This document shows positions 1 to 9,417 of a stretch of 33,675 nt of DNA, piece after piece (position 1 is the stretch's first letter; every line of letters begins with the position of its first letter). Both the position numbers and the translations under genes were made by a program. The notes below the pieces were generated by a model. That model was not told the origin of the DNA and did no database searches. It saw nothing but the letters and a program-made list of their open reading frames with translations. Origin of the DNA: Sergeia podlipaevii (taxonomy: Eukaryota > Euglenozoa > Kinetoplastea > Trypanosomatida > Trypanosomatidae); assembly GCA_030849805.1 (NCBI GenBank), contig JASANZ010002017.1, positions 1 through 33,675 of the forward strand, given 5' to 3'.

Positions 1-1144
1 TGTCCTTGAATGTGTTACCACTTCTGTATGTATATATATATATATATATATATATTTATTTGTTTTCTTGATGTTGCAGTAGTACTTTAAGAACCTCCTG
101 TCTCTTTTTTTTCTTTTCTCTCTTTCTCTCTCCCTTTTTTTTTCTCTTTTTTGACATTGACTTGCTGTATTTTTTAAAAAGCAACATTTTTTTTTTTTTT
201 TCAAAAAGAGAAGTAGGGAAGCACTGGTAGAGAGAGAGAGAGAGGGCGCGTGAGGAAGAGACTTGATGAAGCTCTGAGCATTGCCTTTTTTTGCTTTTGT
301 ATATGTATAAAGCCACTCTGTTTGCTAGCTGTATCTCACGCAGTTATGCGGAGTTTTTTTTCCTTCATCTTTTCGTTTTAAGCAACCTCTTCCCTCGTCC
401 ACCCCATCTTCTTTTTTTTTTTTTTTTTTAATGCTGATGTGTGCGTTGTGGCCTTCTTTGCACCTTGTATATGATCAATAAACCGATCACACCTTTATTT
501 TCACACCTTTTTTTTTTCAACATAGGTCTTCTTTGCCGTCGATGAAGAGACTATGAACGTGCGTGACTTCTACTTTATATACATCTTTTGATTTCATTTT
601 TTTTTTAAAATATGTTATTTTCAAACTATATTTTATTTGGTTACACTTTTGCTTTTATTATTATTATTGTTGTTGTATTTCAGTTTGCATTTGCCAGCAA
701 GACAAGATATCAAAAGCAAACAAACAAACAAGAAGAAACGTTCTTATACCAGAGCATACTATCACTTGTTCTACAAAGGAAAAAAAAGAAAACAGATGCA
801 TCCAGCCATTTTTTTTTTTCCTCTTTCTTGCTTTACAAGTTCTGCTACTGCTAGCTATTGCACTTCCTGTATGTATGACGAAAGCGAAAACATGTCTTTC
901 ATTTTTCCCTCTTTAATACTATTTTCTCCCGCTTTTTTCTCTTATATACATATATGTATAGAGGGAGAAGCATATTGTTTTCTTTTCTTTTCCTTTTTTT
1001 TTTGTATATAGAACGGATAGTACTTATAGTTGTGGGCACCGGAACACAGACCGAGGGTTACACGTATACAGAAATAGTTAGATACATAGATAGCGGAAGG
1101 GTAGAGGGGAAGATCGAAGGAAAGAGAGAGTTTTTCTTAGAGGG
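1..1144. other. intergenic spacer / UTRs before the CAP-like gene
   Basis: No convincing gene is visible here. The stretch is AT-rich and dominated by poly-T runs, a (TA)n tract near 31-55 and a (GA)n tract near 229-244. Open frames in it are rich in F, L, K and Y and are translations of low-complexity pyrimidine tracts. It probably holds the 3' UTR of a gene left of the window and the 5' UTR of the gene starting at 1145. Confidence 0.7.
979..1011 (+). promoter_or_regulatory. probable spliced-leader acceptor for the 1145 gene
   Basis: A pyrimidine tract (979-1003) is followed by AG at 1010-1011. No ATG occurs between this AG and 1145, so a message spliced here would have a 133-nt leader and start at 1145. 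This follows the usual trypanosomatid rule of the first AG after a pyrimidine tract; it is not experimentally shown. Confidence 0.55.
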
Positions 1145-4100
1145 ATGCAGTACCGTGGCACAGCGGCAGAGCCCAAGGCCGCAAGCCAAGCCCCTCGCAA
1201 GCCGGCCAACAGGACCAATACTGATAGCAAAGTGGCCAACTCTACGACTTCTTCCACGAGCTCTGCGCACCTCTCCCACCGACCTCCGGGACGTCGCTTC
1301 ACCTCGCAAATCGCAGCCCAATCCATCCCTCCCTTGATGGGTCGGCTGAATGAAGGCACGCTGCATAGACGTGCCGGCAAGAACGACGCGATGGGTCGTG
1401 TTGCCGCCGCCGACAGCGGGGATGATGTCTCAGCCGCGGCTCGCCAGAAGGCACTTCAGCAGCACCATCAGCAGAAACAACTTAGTCACATGCTGTTAGA
1501 GTCGAGTGCGCGCGGCGGGTGGGCGGCGGGGTTCCACCGAGCTTCAGAGCTACGTGCCGCTGTCACCACCAACACGGATCCGTACACCCAGTTTGAAGAG
1601 GAGTTGCTGTCAGAGATCAACGTCTTGCGCAGTGACCCCAAGGCATACACGGTGTATTTCGAGCAAGAAGTTACGCTGGGGTTTCCCTTTGTGAGGAGCG
1701 AAGACGAGTACTTTGAATCGGACGAGGCCGCCGATATTGTTTCGTGCGTAGAGGACCTGCCCACGGTGCAGGAGACCCTGCGGGCGAGTGTGTGCACGAG
1801 TATTGCGAACCCCAACTCCTCCCGCGTGGAGATGCACCAGAAAGGTAGTCGGCACTCCAAGAACAGCGCCGTGACGAACAGCGACAATGCCGGGGTGTCG
1901 ATAGCGGCGACGGCGGAGTCGGTGAGTAGGTTGCTCTCCAGCAGCACGCCAATACCAATTCACGCAGCGGCAGGCAACACAACCACCGGCGGTGCTATGG
2001 ACGAGCTCTTCTCACCTGCGACCCCGCTTCCGATAGGCACGCCTGCCATCTTTTCCCCAGAAGAGCATGGCGTTAGGCTGACGATGCGCAACCAAGGCTC
2101 CCAAGAGCTCACTCTCGCGCAACTCCGCGTTCACTTTGCTCGTCACCAACGCCACCGCACGGCACTTGAGCAGTCCTTGAAGGAAGTCGTTGCGCACTGG
2201 CAACAGTCAGAGCAGAGGCAGCAAGAGATATGGGCTGCTGAGGACGAGCGCATCGCTAAGCGGGACCGCAAGCGCACATCAGGACGCGATCGCAAGAAGA
2301 GCCTACTGGCGGCCTCGTCAGAAGAGCTTCAGCAACAGCGGCGCAACATAGCGGAGGCGCTGAACCAGGGCTATCAGAGGCGTCTCAACATCCTTGCGGA
2401 GGAGCTGCGGCGGTCGCGCGAGACGTGCCGGCGAACAATGGATGGCGCCAATCTAATTTTGGATTGCATCCGCAGCTTGCGTGATGCACGCGCGGTCCCG
2501 CTGCTGCGATCGAGTCGTGGTTTAACACTTGCGGCGAGAGACACGGGGAAAATATTCCACAAGGATGCGAAACAGTGCGAGGCGGTAATGCAAATGCAGA
2601 ACGCGGCTCTGTTACAAGCGGAGGCGGACCAGCGTTGTTGCCAGTACACGAGCACCGCCACCACTTCGGTACCGCTGACATCAAAAATGCCCACGCCGGC
2701 GCTGCCGCTGGCGCCGGGTGGAATCATCCAGGACGCCTCTGGGGAGGGGGAGAGCTCTCAGCAGACACTGGAGCGTGTCACTGTGGCATCGCAGCCGCTA
2801 CAGTCCGACGACGACGACGCAGCAGCGACTGTGGGCAAGCCACAAGAAACCGGTGGTGATCAAGCCACTATGTTTAGGGCCAAGGACGCCGGTGCCATGA
2901 TTGACTCGGCGATGCGCGCGCAAATTACCGAAACAACCGAGCAGGCGATGATGCCAGCCTCCCCTGAGCAACTCCGCGAGGAGGTAGACTTTCTCGCCAG
3001 CACCGCGCGCGAGGCGTGCAGCACGTACGGTTACATTTCTGGACAGGTGCGCGGGATGCAAGTGTATGGTGCAGGCGGTGCGCGTGCATTGGTGATGAAG
3101 ATGCTGCTGGGCATTGCGATTCCACTGTTTGGCTTTACGGAGCGTGACTACATCCACCCTGGCGTTGTTGCCATGACAACTGGGGCTCTCGGGCCGGCGT
3201 GCGCGAACGCTGGAGCTGCTGCTGTTGCGTCTGCGGACAATCGCCATGGTAAGGGCAAGGGTTCCATCTCTCCCGCCAGCCCCCTCTCCTCAATGAAGTC
3301 CATTAGCAATTTGAATAGCGCTGAAATGTTGGCCTTCTCAGCGCATTTGTCAAGTTATGATAGCAGTTTGTTCAATCCGATGAAGCAGCTTACAGAGACC
3401 GCCCACTTTAGAAAGGAGAGTAAAGTCACTACAGGCGACCACCCCCAAGATGCAGACGACAAGGTGTGTCGCGCGAAGATGAACGTCACCATGCTCACCT
3501 CGGCGACCTGTGTCACTGGTATCATGGTCACTGGCAACTTTCACCCTACCACGCCACTCACCGCACTTTGCACCGGTACTGAAGAGCGTCAGGAGACGAC
3601 TTCAGCGGGCAAGCGAGCTGCGGCCGCTGCACTCCGCCTTGGCCCTCTTCTTTGGCGTGACGCTCACTTGTTTGGGTGTGGGTGGCAGCGTGTGTATCCA
3701 GAGAAGCCCATCCCAACCTACGAAACGCGCGAGCGCGTGGAGCGTGAGATCCCGCGCGACGACGGCAGTGATGACGTGCTTGTTGCGACAACAGTAGTGG
3801 TGGCACGTGGGTACGAGGAGCTGGATATGATTCACCAGCACAGCACATATCCAATGGATGCGGTGCGTCGCCTCGTGCACGGTCAGAACGGGGGCAGCGA
3901 CGGCGTAGCGCTCGAGGCTTCTCAAAACAGCTCTCAGCGTCTTGCTGCGGGTATCGCTCTTGGAAGCTCATACGGCATCAATAAGGACATGCGGACGGGC
4001 TCAAAGACGACGCTGAGGCGTGGCAAGGCGGTGGTGGACCTACACCCAAGCCTCGATGTCACATTGCTCTATCCCACCTCACACCCCGTACAGGTGCCTC

Positions 4101-6403
4101 CTGAGCAAGGAGTCACGTGCATTCTGCTGCGTGCACCAGCTCAACAAGTACGGGTGCTCGCGTGCATCGTCGGCACCAACACGTCTGACTTTGCGATGCC
4201 AACCTCTCCGATATTGGACGAGAGCGAGGTCTTCATCCAGCGAAGCGACGTGGACATTGACGTTGTTGTCGTCCTCGTGGACCTCCTCTCGGCCTTTGGA
4301 AGGACCAAAGGGGAGCCTTTTCTTTTGCATTTCTTTGAACGCGATGTCAGCAATGGGGGCGACGGTGCCTTTGTTCCTATTGGATTTATTAGGGTTATGC
4401 AGGTGCCTAATCGCGTCGGCGGCGGCGGTAGTGACACCCACGGTGGTGGTGTCAGCGGGAGCGCAGTGCGTTTGGTGCCTGCATTGCGCTCGTCGACTGC
4501 ACGCGCAAACGCCTCGAGCATCGTGCCGCTCAACAGCATTTCTAGTACTGCCAAGGGCTTTCTTGGCTCTTTGCCCAATGATATCTCGGCCTCTCTCTTG
4601 ATGGAGAGCAACGGCTCGGGTGGCGGCACAGTTGCTCCTCTAGAGCTTCAGCGGCTTGTCGCGAGCCTCGATCTCACTTGCCGACTATCCTCTCTTGGAG
4701 GCCCAGCTGCTGCCGTTGCGGGTCTTGGTGTTGCCACATCACCAGGAGACTACGGTCATTGTATTGGTCGTGAGTGGCCGGCAGTTACTCTGGACTTCCA
4801 TGCTCGGTGCGCGACACTGCGCTCTCCCCTGATTGCGAGGTTGAAGCCCTCTCGCGAGAAGGTGCGTGTTTCCATTACATTCCCCAATTCTGTAGACCAC
4901 CTGCAGTGGCAGGTATCCGCGCTCCAGCACACCCTTGCAGAGCTGCTAAGCCTGGAGGAGGCAGAGACAGAGGAGGAAGGGGGTAGCTTGCAGCTGCAGC
5001 AGCAGCAGCAGCAGCAGGCAAAGAATGATGGGTTGATGGAAACTCACAGTCAAGGAGCAGACCAAAGTAGCGGCGCCGCCTCTCAAAAGGAAAAAGACGT
5101 GGCAGCGTCAGAAGGCGCCGCGCCAGACGGACTCACAACCCCTGCCACGGACGGATATCTTTCGCCGACAAAGGTACTAGCGACAGAGTTGCCGCACTTT
5201 GGGGACGTGGATGAGGCTACAGGTGCTCCTCTGGTGGGGGCAGGGGCAACGAGACAGTTGCCACTTGCTACCACCGGGAAAAAGTCGCACAGAGAAAAGA
5301 AGACGATGCCTGCGGGCGGTGCAGCTAGCACTGGCTCTCCTACGCGTCACCCCAACGGTGGCCACAGTGTGACCTTTGCGCAGCGGTGCTCAGCAGGCAG
5401 CATGCTGCTGAGCCGGGATGACATAGCCGCCTGCGTGCGTCTGCCAGTTGAGATGCTGCCAGATATGACAGGCCCGCAGAGCCTGAAGTCGCTCTGTGAG
5501 GCTAGTGAGCAGCTCTCTGACTGCGCCGCGGAGTGCAAACAGCAACTTACCGTTGCAACGTCAGTGCTGAGCGCTGAGTGCGCGAGATTGGAGAAGGAGG
5601 CTGTGAAGCGGAAGGGCCGCGATCTCATGCGCCTGCGCCAGGATCAAGATGAACTGAACCAGCTGCTTGCGGATATGAAGCACAAGACAGACTCCATAGC
5701 GCGTGTTGCACAGGAAACGGTAGAGGAGGTGCAGCGACGTATACGCGATCAGGCGCTGCGTCGTGCACGCATTGCTTACACTCAGACCGAACTCCGCGCG
5801 CTTCTTGAGCGGACGGATCGACGCAAGCCACTTTCAGTAGAGATATGGCTTATCAATGGAGGCGCTGCCCCAAATGCTTCGCTCGGTACCGCCGCTACTA
5901 CGGGAGCAGTTTCAAGTGCGCAACAACTCTTCACCGCGACGGTGCCGACGACGGTGGACTGCGTGCACAAGGAGATGACTTTTGAAGACCACAAGGCCAA
6001 TTCGCTGCAGTTTCTTCAGCCCGCGCCTACGCCGGGAGTTAGCATGGGGACGGGTCAGCTACCACCTGCGATGGATGGCAGAAGCATCTCTACGGAAAGA
6101 GGCGAGGGATCGTCAATGGCCACCATGGTAGGGCACTCGATCGTGAACAGTGGCATGACATCTGGTCGAGAGAGTGGTGACAGTGGTGGTAGTGGTGCTG
6201 GCCGTGGTGGTGGCGGCACAACACTCGCTGCGCGCGAGATGGTTCGCAGTGCGGCGGTATCCTCCGATGGCAACGTTGTAGTGCTTCTTCCTGTGGATGC
6301 GGATCTGACGGTGTACGAGGCCGAGTTTGCTGTTCCTGAGAGATTCCACGGCCGTGCGGTGCTGATGGTGGATGGACATGAGAACGTCAGCTGGGTTGTT
6401 TAG
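1145..6403 (+). CDS. large protein with an interrupted CAP/SCP-like domain and C-terminal coiled coil
   Basis: This 1752-residue protein carries pieces of a CAP (SCP/PR-1) fold in the right order but far apart. Residues 150-172 (FEEELLSEINVLRSDPKAY) match the first CAP helix. Residues 439-466 (IRSLRDARAVPLL then GLTLAARD) match the core segment normally ending AArDH. Residues 640-677 (ARALVMKMLLG, then FTERDYIHPGVVAM) match the segment normally containing GEN and RGHR. Residues about 780-795 (ATCVTGIMV) match the final CVIDFA-like strand. The His and Glu residues that line the family cavity look replaced (ARDTG, FTER). A beta-rich region follows (about 930-1080), then Q8 at 1285-1292 and a coiled coil at about 1447-1575. 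No signal peptide or membrane helix is evident. The CAP reading is from motif order only; the function is unknown. The start is the first ATG after the acceptor at 1011. Confidence 0.85.
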   Translation: MQYRGTAAEPKAASQAPRKPANRTNTDSKVANSTTSSTSSAHLSHRPPGRRFTSQIAAQSIPPLMGRLNEGTLHRRAGKNDAMGRVAAADSGDDVSAAARQKALQQHHQQKQLSHMLLESSARGGWAAGFHRASELRAAVTTNTDPYTQFEEELLSEINVLRSDPKAYTVYFEQEVTLGFPFVRSEDEYFESDEAADIVSCVEDLPTVQETLRASVCTSIANPNSSRVEMHQKGSRHSKNSAVTNSDNAGVSIAATAESVSRLLSSSTPIPIHAAAGNTTTGGAMDELFSPATPLPIGTPAIFSPEEHGVRLTMRNQGSQELTLAQLRVHFARHQRHRTALEQSLKEVVAHWQQSEQRQQEIWAAEDERIAKRDRKRTSGRDRKKSLLAASSEELQQQRRNIAEALNQGYQRRLNILAEELRRSRETCRRTMDGANLILDCIRSLRDARAVPLLRSSRGLTLAARDTGKIFHKDAKQCEAVMQMQNAALLQAEADQRCCQYTSTATTSVPLTSKMPTPALPLAPGGIIQDASGEGESSQQTLERVTVASQPLQSDDDDAAATVGKPQETGGDQATMFRAKDAGAMIDSAMRAQITETTEQAMMPASPEQLREEVDFLASTAREACSTYGYISGQVRGMQVYGAGGARALVMKMLLGIAIPLFGFTERDYIHPGVVAMTTGALGPACANAGAAAVASADNRHGKGKGSISPASPLSSMKSISNLNSAEMLAFSAHLSSYDSSLFNPMKQLTETAHFRKESKVTTGDHPQDADDKVCRAKMNVTMLTSATCVTGIMVTGNFHPTTPLTALCTGTEERQETTSAGKRAAAAALRLGPLLWRDAHLFGCGWQRVYPEKPIPTYETRERVEREIPRDDGSDDVLVATTVVVARGYEELDMIHQHSTYPMDAVRRLVHGQNGGSDGVALEASQNSSQRLAAGIALGSSYGINKDMRTGSKTTLRRGKAVVDLHPSLDVTLLYPTSHPVQVPPEQGVTCILLRAPAQQVRVLACIVGTNTSDFAMPTSPILDESEVFIQRSDVDIDVVVVLVDLLSAFGRTKGEPFLLHFFERDVSNGGDGAFVPIGFIRVMQVPNRVGGGGSDTHGGGVSGSAVRLVPALRSSTARANASSIVPLNSISSTAKGFLGSLPNDISASLLMESNGSGGGTVAPLELQRLVASLDLTCRLSSLGGPAAAVAGLGVATSPGDYGHCIGREWPAVTLDFHARCATLRSPLIARLKPSREKVRVSITFPNSVDHLQWQVSALQHTLAELLSLEEAETEEEGGSLQLQQQQQQQAKNDGLMETHSQGADQSSGAASQKEKDVAASEGAAPDGLTTPATDGYLSPTKVLATELPHFGDVDEATGAPLVGAGATRQLPLATTGKKSHREKKTMPAGGAASTGSPTRHPNGGHSVTFAQRCSAGSMLLSRDDIAACVRLPVEMLPDMTGPQSLKSLCEASEQLSDCAAECKQQLTVATSVLSAECARLEKEAVKRKGRDLMRLRQDQDELNQLLADMKHKTDSIARVAQETVEEVQRRIRDQALRRARIAYTQTELRALLERTDRRKPLSVEIWLINGGAAPNASLGTAATTGAVSSAQQLFTATVPTTVDCVHKEMTFEDHKANSLQFLQPAPTPGVSMGTGQLPPAMDGRSISTERGEGSSMATMVGHSIVNSGMTSGRESGDSGGSGAGRGGGGTTLAAREMVRSAAVSSDGNVVVLLPVDADLTVYEAEFAVPERFHGRAVLMVDGHENVSWVV
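4988..5017 (+). repeat. in-frame CAG repeat (polyglutamine)
   Basis: A CAG-rich tract encodes Q8 (residues 1285-1292) inside the CAP-like protein, at the boundary between its beta-rich region and a disordered linker. It is likely to vary in length between isolates. Confidence 0.85.
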
Positions 6404-6924
6404 TCAAGGCGAGCGTGTGTGATGATGACAAGAGGGGAGAAGTAGAGCCATAAGAAGCATGTTTTTTTTTTTTTAAAGATATTTTGCCTCCTTCTCTTTT
6501 CTCTTTTTAGACTTTTGTGTTGTCATGTGATTGATTGCTTTTTGTGATATTTAGACTGCACATGGGTGCGCCTTTTTTCCTTTTTTGTGTTTTTCGACAG
6601 AGGGAGAGAGAGATAAATGGAAAAGAAAAAAAATATTGATAATAGACGAAAAAGAGAAAATGGTGTAGAGAGGGAGAGACGTAGAAGGACATAGAGGTAG
6701 GGTGGTTTTTTTTTTTTGCTTCTCATCCTTCTCTTTCTTGCCTTCTTCTTCACCTTATGCATTTTTTCTTTTACTTTCTTCAGTTTTTTTTTTCTTTTTT
6801 TTTTTAAAAGTATGTAAACAATATGAAGGGGCATTTAGTAGCAGTGTAGTGTGGATGATATAACTCGCACCATATGTAGAATATAGCTGCAGCCGCAGCA
6901 ACATCAATCAACGAGGAACGACCC

Positions 6925-6928
<4 letters not shown>

Positions 6929-6955
<27 letters not shown>
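6929..6955. repeat. (TA)n microsatellite
   Basis: An uninterrupted alternating TA tract of about 27 nt in non-coding sequence. It is a simple repeat and no function is implied. Confidence 0.9.
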
Positions 6956-7248
6956 GAAGGGGTGTGATGTAGGCATGTGTGTGAGTCTCAATGATCTTTC
7001 GAAATTTTTTTTTTCTGAGCATGTATCATAGTTTTCGCACGGGCAGTGTACCACACACTCACACTCTACAAGCGAATAAAATATATACGTTACCCAAGAT
7101 GATGGATCGTACATGTATTTTCTTTTCCCAGTAGCGATGGCGTAGTATATTTGAATCCGTTTGGATGTTTGCCATTCATCTCACATAGCTTTTGCGTACA
7201 GTATACATTTGATTTGTATGCTTCGCGTTTTCACCCAAGTTGCTTTGC

Positions 7249-7434
7249 CTCTCTCTCTCTCTCTCTCTCTTTCTTTCCTTCTCTCTTCCTGTATTATTAT
7301 TATTATTATTATTATTGTTAAACTGCATCATGCTTTCTAGTAAAAATAAGCTCTGAAAAAGAAAAACACACACACACATACAAACGCACATTGCAGGAAG
7401 CAAAGCAACAAGACACACACACACACACACACAC
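7249..7434. repeat. cluster of (CT)n, (TAT)n and (CA)n microsatellites
   Basis: Three simple repeats lie within 190 bp: CT at 7249-7271, TAT at 7292-7316 and CA at 7412-7434, with a shorter CA run near 7366. All are non-coding, between two genes. Confidence 0.9.
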
Positions 7435-7541
7435 GCACACATACACACAGGACCAATTTGCACTCTGCTGACATCAACGAGAGCAAAAAATATATATCTA
7501 AAAGAAGCAAGAAAGGGAAAGAAACATACGCAGCAGTTGCA

Positions 7542-7620
7542 TTTTTACACTTTTTTTTTCATTGTGTTACTGAAGTGTCACTTTTTTTTTTTTAAAAAAA
7601 AAAATATTACTACTGCGAAG
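7542..7620 (+). promoter_or_regulatory. probable spliced-leader acceptor region for the Rab gene
   Basis: Two T-rich tracts (7542-7560 and 7582-7593) are followed by AG at 7574-7575 and 7619-7620. The first ATG after either AG is 7720, which is the natural Rab start, so the choice between them does not alter the protein. Confidence 0.5.
7582..7604. repeat. T12A11 palindromic block
   Basis: Twelve T are followed directly by eleven A. Nearly the same block occurs at 21768-21789 and 29294-29316. Here it lies 115 bp before the Rab start and may double as a pyrimidine tract for the AG at 7619-7620. Confidence 0.9.
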
Positions 7621-7719
7621 GCAATAACAAAAATTCATTTAAACGATACATTATAGCTGTTTCTATTATCGAGAGAAAGAAGGAGAATAACAGAGAGACC
7701 AATACTGTATATATATATA

Positions 7720-8400
7720 ATGACGCACAAGTACATATTCAAATTTATAATTATTGGCGACATGGGCGTAGGCAAGAGCTGCCTCATGCAGCGCTTCACT
7801 GAGCAGCACTTTCGCAAGGATCTTCCACACACCATCGGCGTTGAATTCGGTACCACCGTGGTGGATCTCAACGGTGTGTCGGTCAAGCTGCAGATCTGGG
7901 ACACTGCAGGCCAGGAGCGATTCCGTTCTGTTATCCGTGGCTACTACCGCGGTGCGGCTGGTGCGCTGCTCGTCTATGACGTTAGCAGGCGATCTTCTTT
8001 TTCCCAGATCAACACGTGGCTACAGGACGCACGCGCGAATACGAACCCCAACGCAGTCATGATTCTAATAGGAAACAAGTCTGATCTGGAAGAGAGTAGA
8101 GAAGTTTCCTACGAGGAAGCTGCTACCTTTGCGGAGGAGCACAATCTCTTGTTCTTAGAGTGCAGTGCACTGAACGGCGACAATGTTTCTCAGGCTTTTC
8201 TCGCAGCGGCTCACAAAATTTACGAGAAGGTTGTTGGTGGCTCACTGAGTCCTACAGACCCAGAGAGTGGAGTGCAGCTGCATTCCTCTGCGTTGCCTGC
8301 CGCTGGCGCGGAAGGTGGAGGAGGAGCCGCAGGTAGTGGTGGAGTGAACATTAGTGCTGGTGGAGGTGCCAATACTGATGTTCAGAGTGGATGCTGTTAG
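7720..8400 (+). CDS. RAB14: Rab14-type small GTPase
   Basis: A complete 226-residue Rab GTPase. The nucleotide-binding motifs are intact: P-loop GDMGVGKS (13-20), switch I threonine 38, WDTAGQE (60-66), NKSD (119-122) and SAL (149-151). The C-terminal CC (225-226) would be geranylgeranylated for membrane anchoring. Within the related Rab2/Rab4/Rab14 group it fits Rab14 best: [19 protein letters not shown], the NPN around 109-111, SYEEA and PESGVQ after the last helix all resemble animal Rab14. The SAL motif and QERFRSV are also Rab4-like, so Rab4 remains possible. Rab14 and Rab4 act in traffic between endosomes and the Golgi or surface. The hypervariable tail (about 196-223) is unusually glycine-rich. 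The start is the first ATG after the predicted acceptors. Confidence 0.93.
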   Translation: MTHKYIFKFIIIGDMGVGKSCLMQRFTEQHFRKDLPHTIGVEFGTTVVDLNGVSVKLQIWDTAGQERFRSVIRGYYRGAAGALLVYDVSRRSSFSQINTWLQDARANTNPNAVMILIGNKSDLEESREVSYEEAATFAEEHNLLFLECSALNGDNVSQAFLAAAHKIYEKVVGGSLSPTDPESGVQLHSSALPAAGAEGGGGAAGSGGVNISAGGGANTDVQSGCC

Positions 8401-8604
8401 TATGATTTTTTTTTTGTGAAATTGCATATTTTTTTATGTTATATATTTGTTTATTTGTTATATCGCTTCTTCTTCTTTTCCTTTCTTTTCCAGATGCCTG
8501 TCCATGGTGTCTGAAATATTACTATTTTTTTTTAAAAAAATCAAGGAGGAAGTGAGGCAGAGAGACGCACAGCAAAGAAACAACAACTACTCCAAAGCAA
8601 CAAT

Positions 8605-8629
8605 AACAACAACAACAACAACAACAACA
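8605..8629. repeat. (CAA)n microsatellite in the Rab 3' flank
   Basis: About eight CAA units about 200 bp downstream of the Rab stop codon. Related CAA or TTG tracts recur at 9338-9352, 10508-10526, 11685-11701 and 21391-21404, always close to a gene. Confidence 0.9.
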
Positions 8630-9235
8630 TAGCAGTATGTATTGTATGCATGCGACAGCCTCTGCGTATTGGCAAAACGATGTTTCTATTATTGAATGTT
8701 ATTATATTTAAAGAAATAGGACTCGTTAAACATGCTCATTTTTACTTCTCTTGAAATTCTCTCTTATTCCTTACCCCTTTTTTTCTTTTACGTTATACAT
8801 GTATATCAATATTGATAGTGTGTGTGTGTATGTGTACTTACTCACATATTTTTTTTGTTTTTTTTTTCCGTTTGAAGCTGTACTAGTATAGCAGAGTAAA
8901 AAAAAAAAGCAAGAACAACAACAAAAAAGCCATCAATTTTGATACGTTAGAAAGTAATCTAGAAACATCTTTTTTTGTTCTCTCTTTTTTTTTTTTGTTA
9001 TCGTCCTACAGTAGTCTACACGTGTTCAAAGTGTATTATTATTATTTCTTCCTCTTAGCAATTTTTATACAGATTGTAGGTTCATTACTTTCATCTTTTT
9101 CCACCTTGATTGACGATCGAAGGAGAGAAAGAAAAAAAAATAAGAGGAATTTAGGAACAGTTATACATATCCCACCCTACGTGATACACGTTTTAGTTTT
9201 CTCTTCTTGTCAATTGCTGTAGGTGTTGAGTTTGC

Positions 9236-9295
9236 TATCTTTTCTCTTTTTTTTTTTACTAATTGTTTTCTTTGTTTCTTCTCTATTGTGTGTAG
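9236..9295 (+). promoter_or_regulatory. probable spliced-leader acceptor deciding the VAP start
   Basis: A long pyrimidine tract ends in AG at 9294-9295 (a second AG is at 9299-9300). No ATG lies between it and 9418. The leader would therefore include a (CAA)n run and a second pyrimidine tract, and translation would begin at 9418, directly before the MSP domain. Confidence 0.6.
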
Positions 9296-9417
9296 TGAAG
9301 AGGAGGTCGTCCGGCACTAGACAAAAGTTTTCAAACAACAACAACAACAGCAACAGCCCACTGCTTGGTACCTTTTTTTTCTTCTCTATCTTTTTTCTTT
9401 TCTTGCTCCCTTTACCA

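Larger units (their letters stand above)
6404..7719. other. intergenic spacer rich in microsatellites
   Basis: No gene is seen. It contains poly-T runs, a long (TA)n tract at 6929-6955, and close together (CT)n, (TAT)n and (CA)n tracts between 7249 and 7434. A T12A11 palindrome lies at 7582-7604. It should include the 3' UTR of the CAP-like gene and the 5' UTR of the Rab gene. Confidence 0.7.
8401..9417. other. intergenic spacer with the 5' UTR of the VAP gene
   Basis: No gene is seen. It contains poly-T runs, a T9A7 block near 8525-8540 and a (CAA)n tract near 8605-8629. A long frame with non-ATG starts runs in from 9223 into the VAP gene, but it translates pyrimidine tracts into F/L-rich sequence and lies in the leader. 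Confidence 0.7.

Noticed and set aside
637..1011. Plus-strand hydrophobic frames before the CAP-like gene
   Set aside because: They are translations of T-rich tracts with non-ATG or poor starts, and end in the pyrimidine tract of the acceptor at 1011.
5083..5331. Short minus-strand frames inside the large CAP-like and lipase genes
   Set aside because: All are contained in conserved + strand genes and lack starts, domains or acceptor signals of their own.
9223..9417. N-terminal extension of the VAP protein that would look like a hydrophobic leader
   Set aside because: It has no ATG, contains the pyrimidine tract and acceptor at 9295, and VAPs do not carry a signal peptide. The start at 9418 fits the family.
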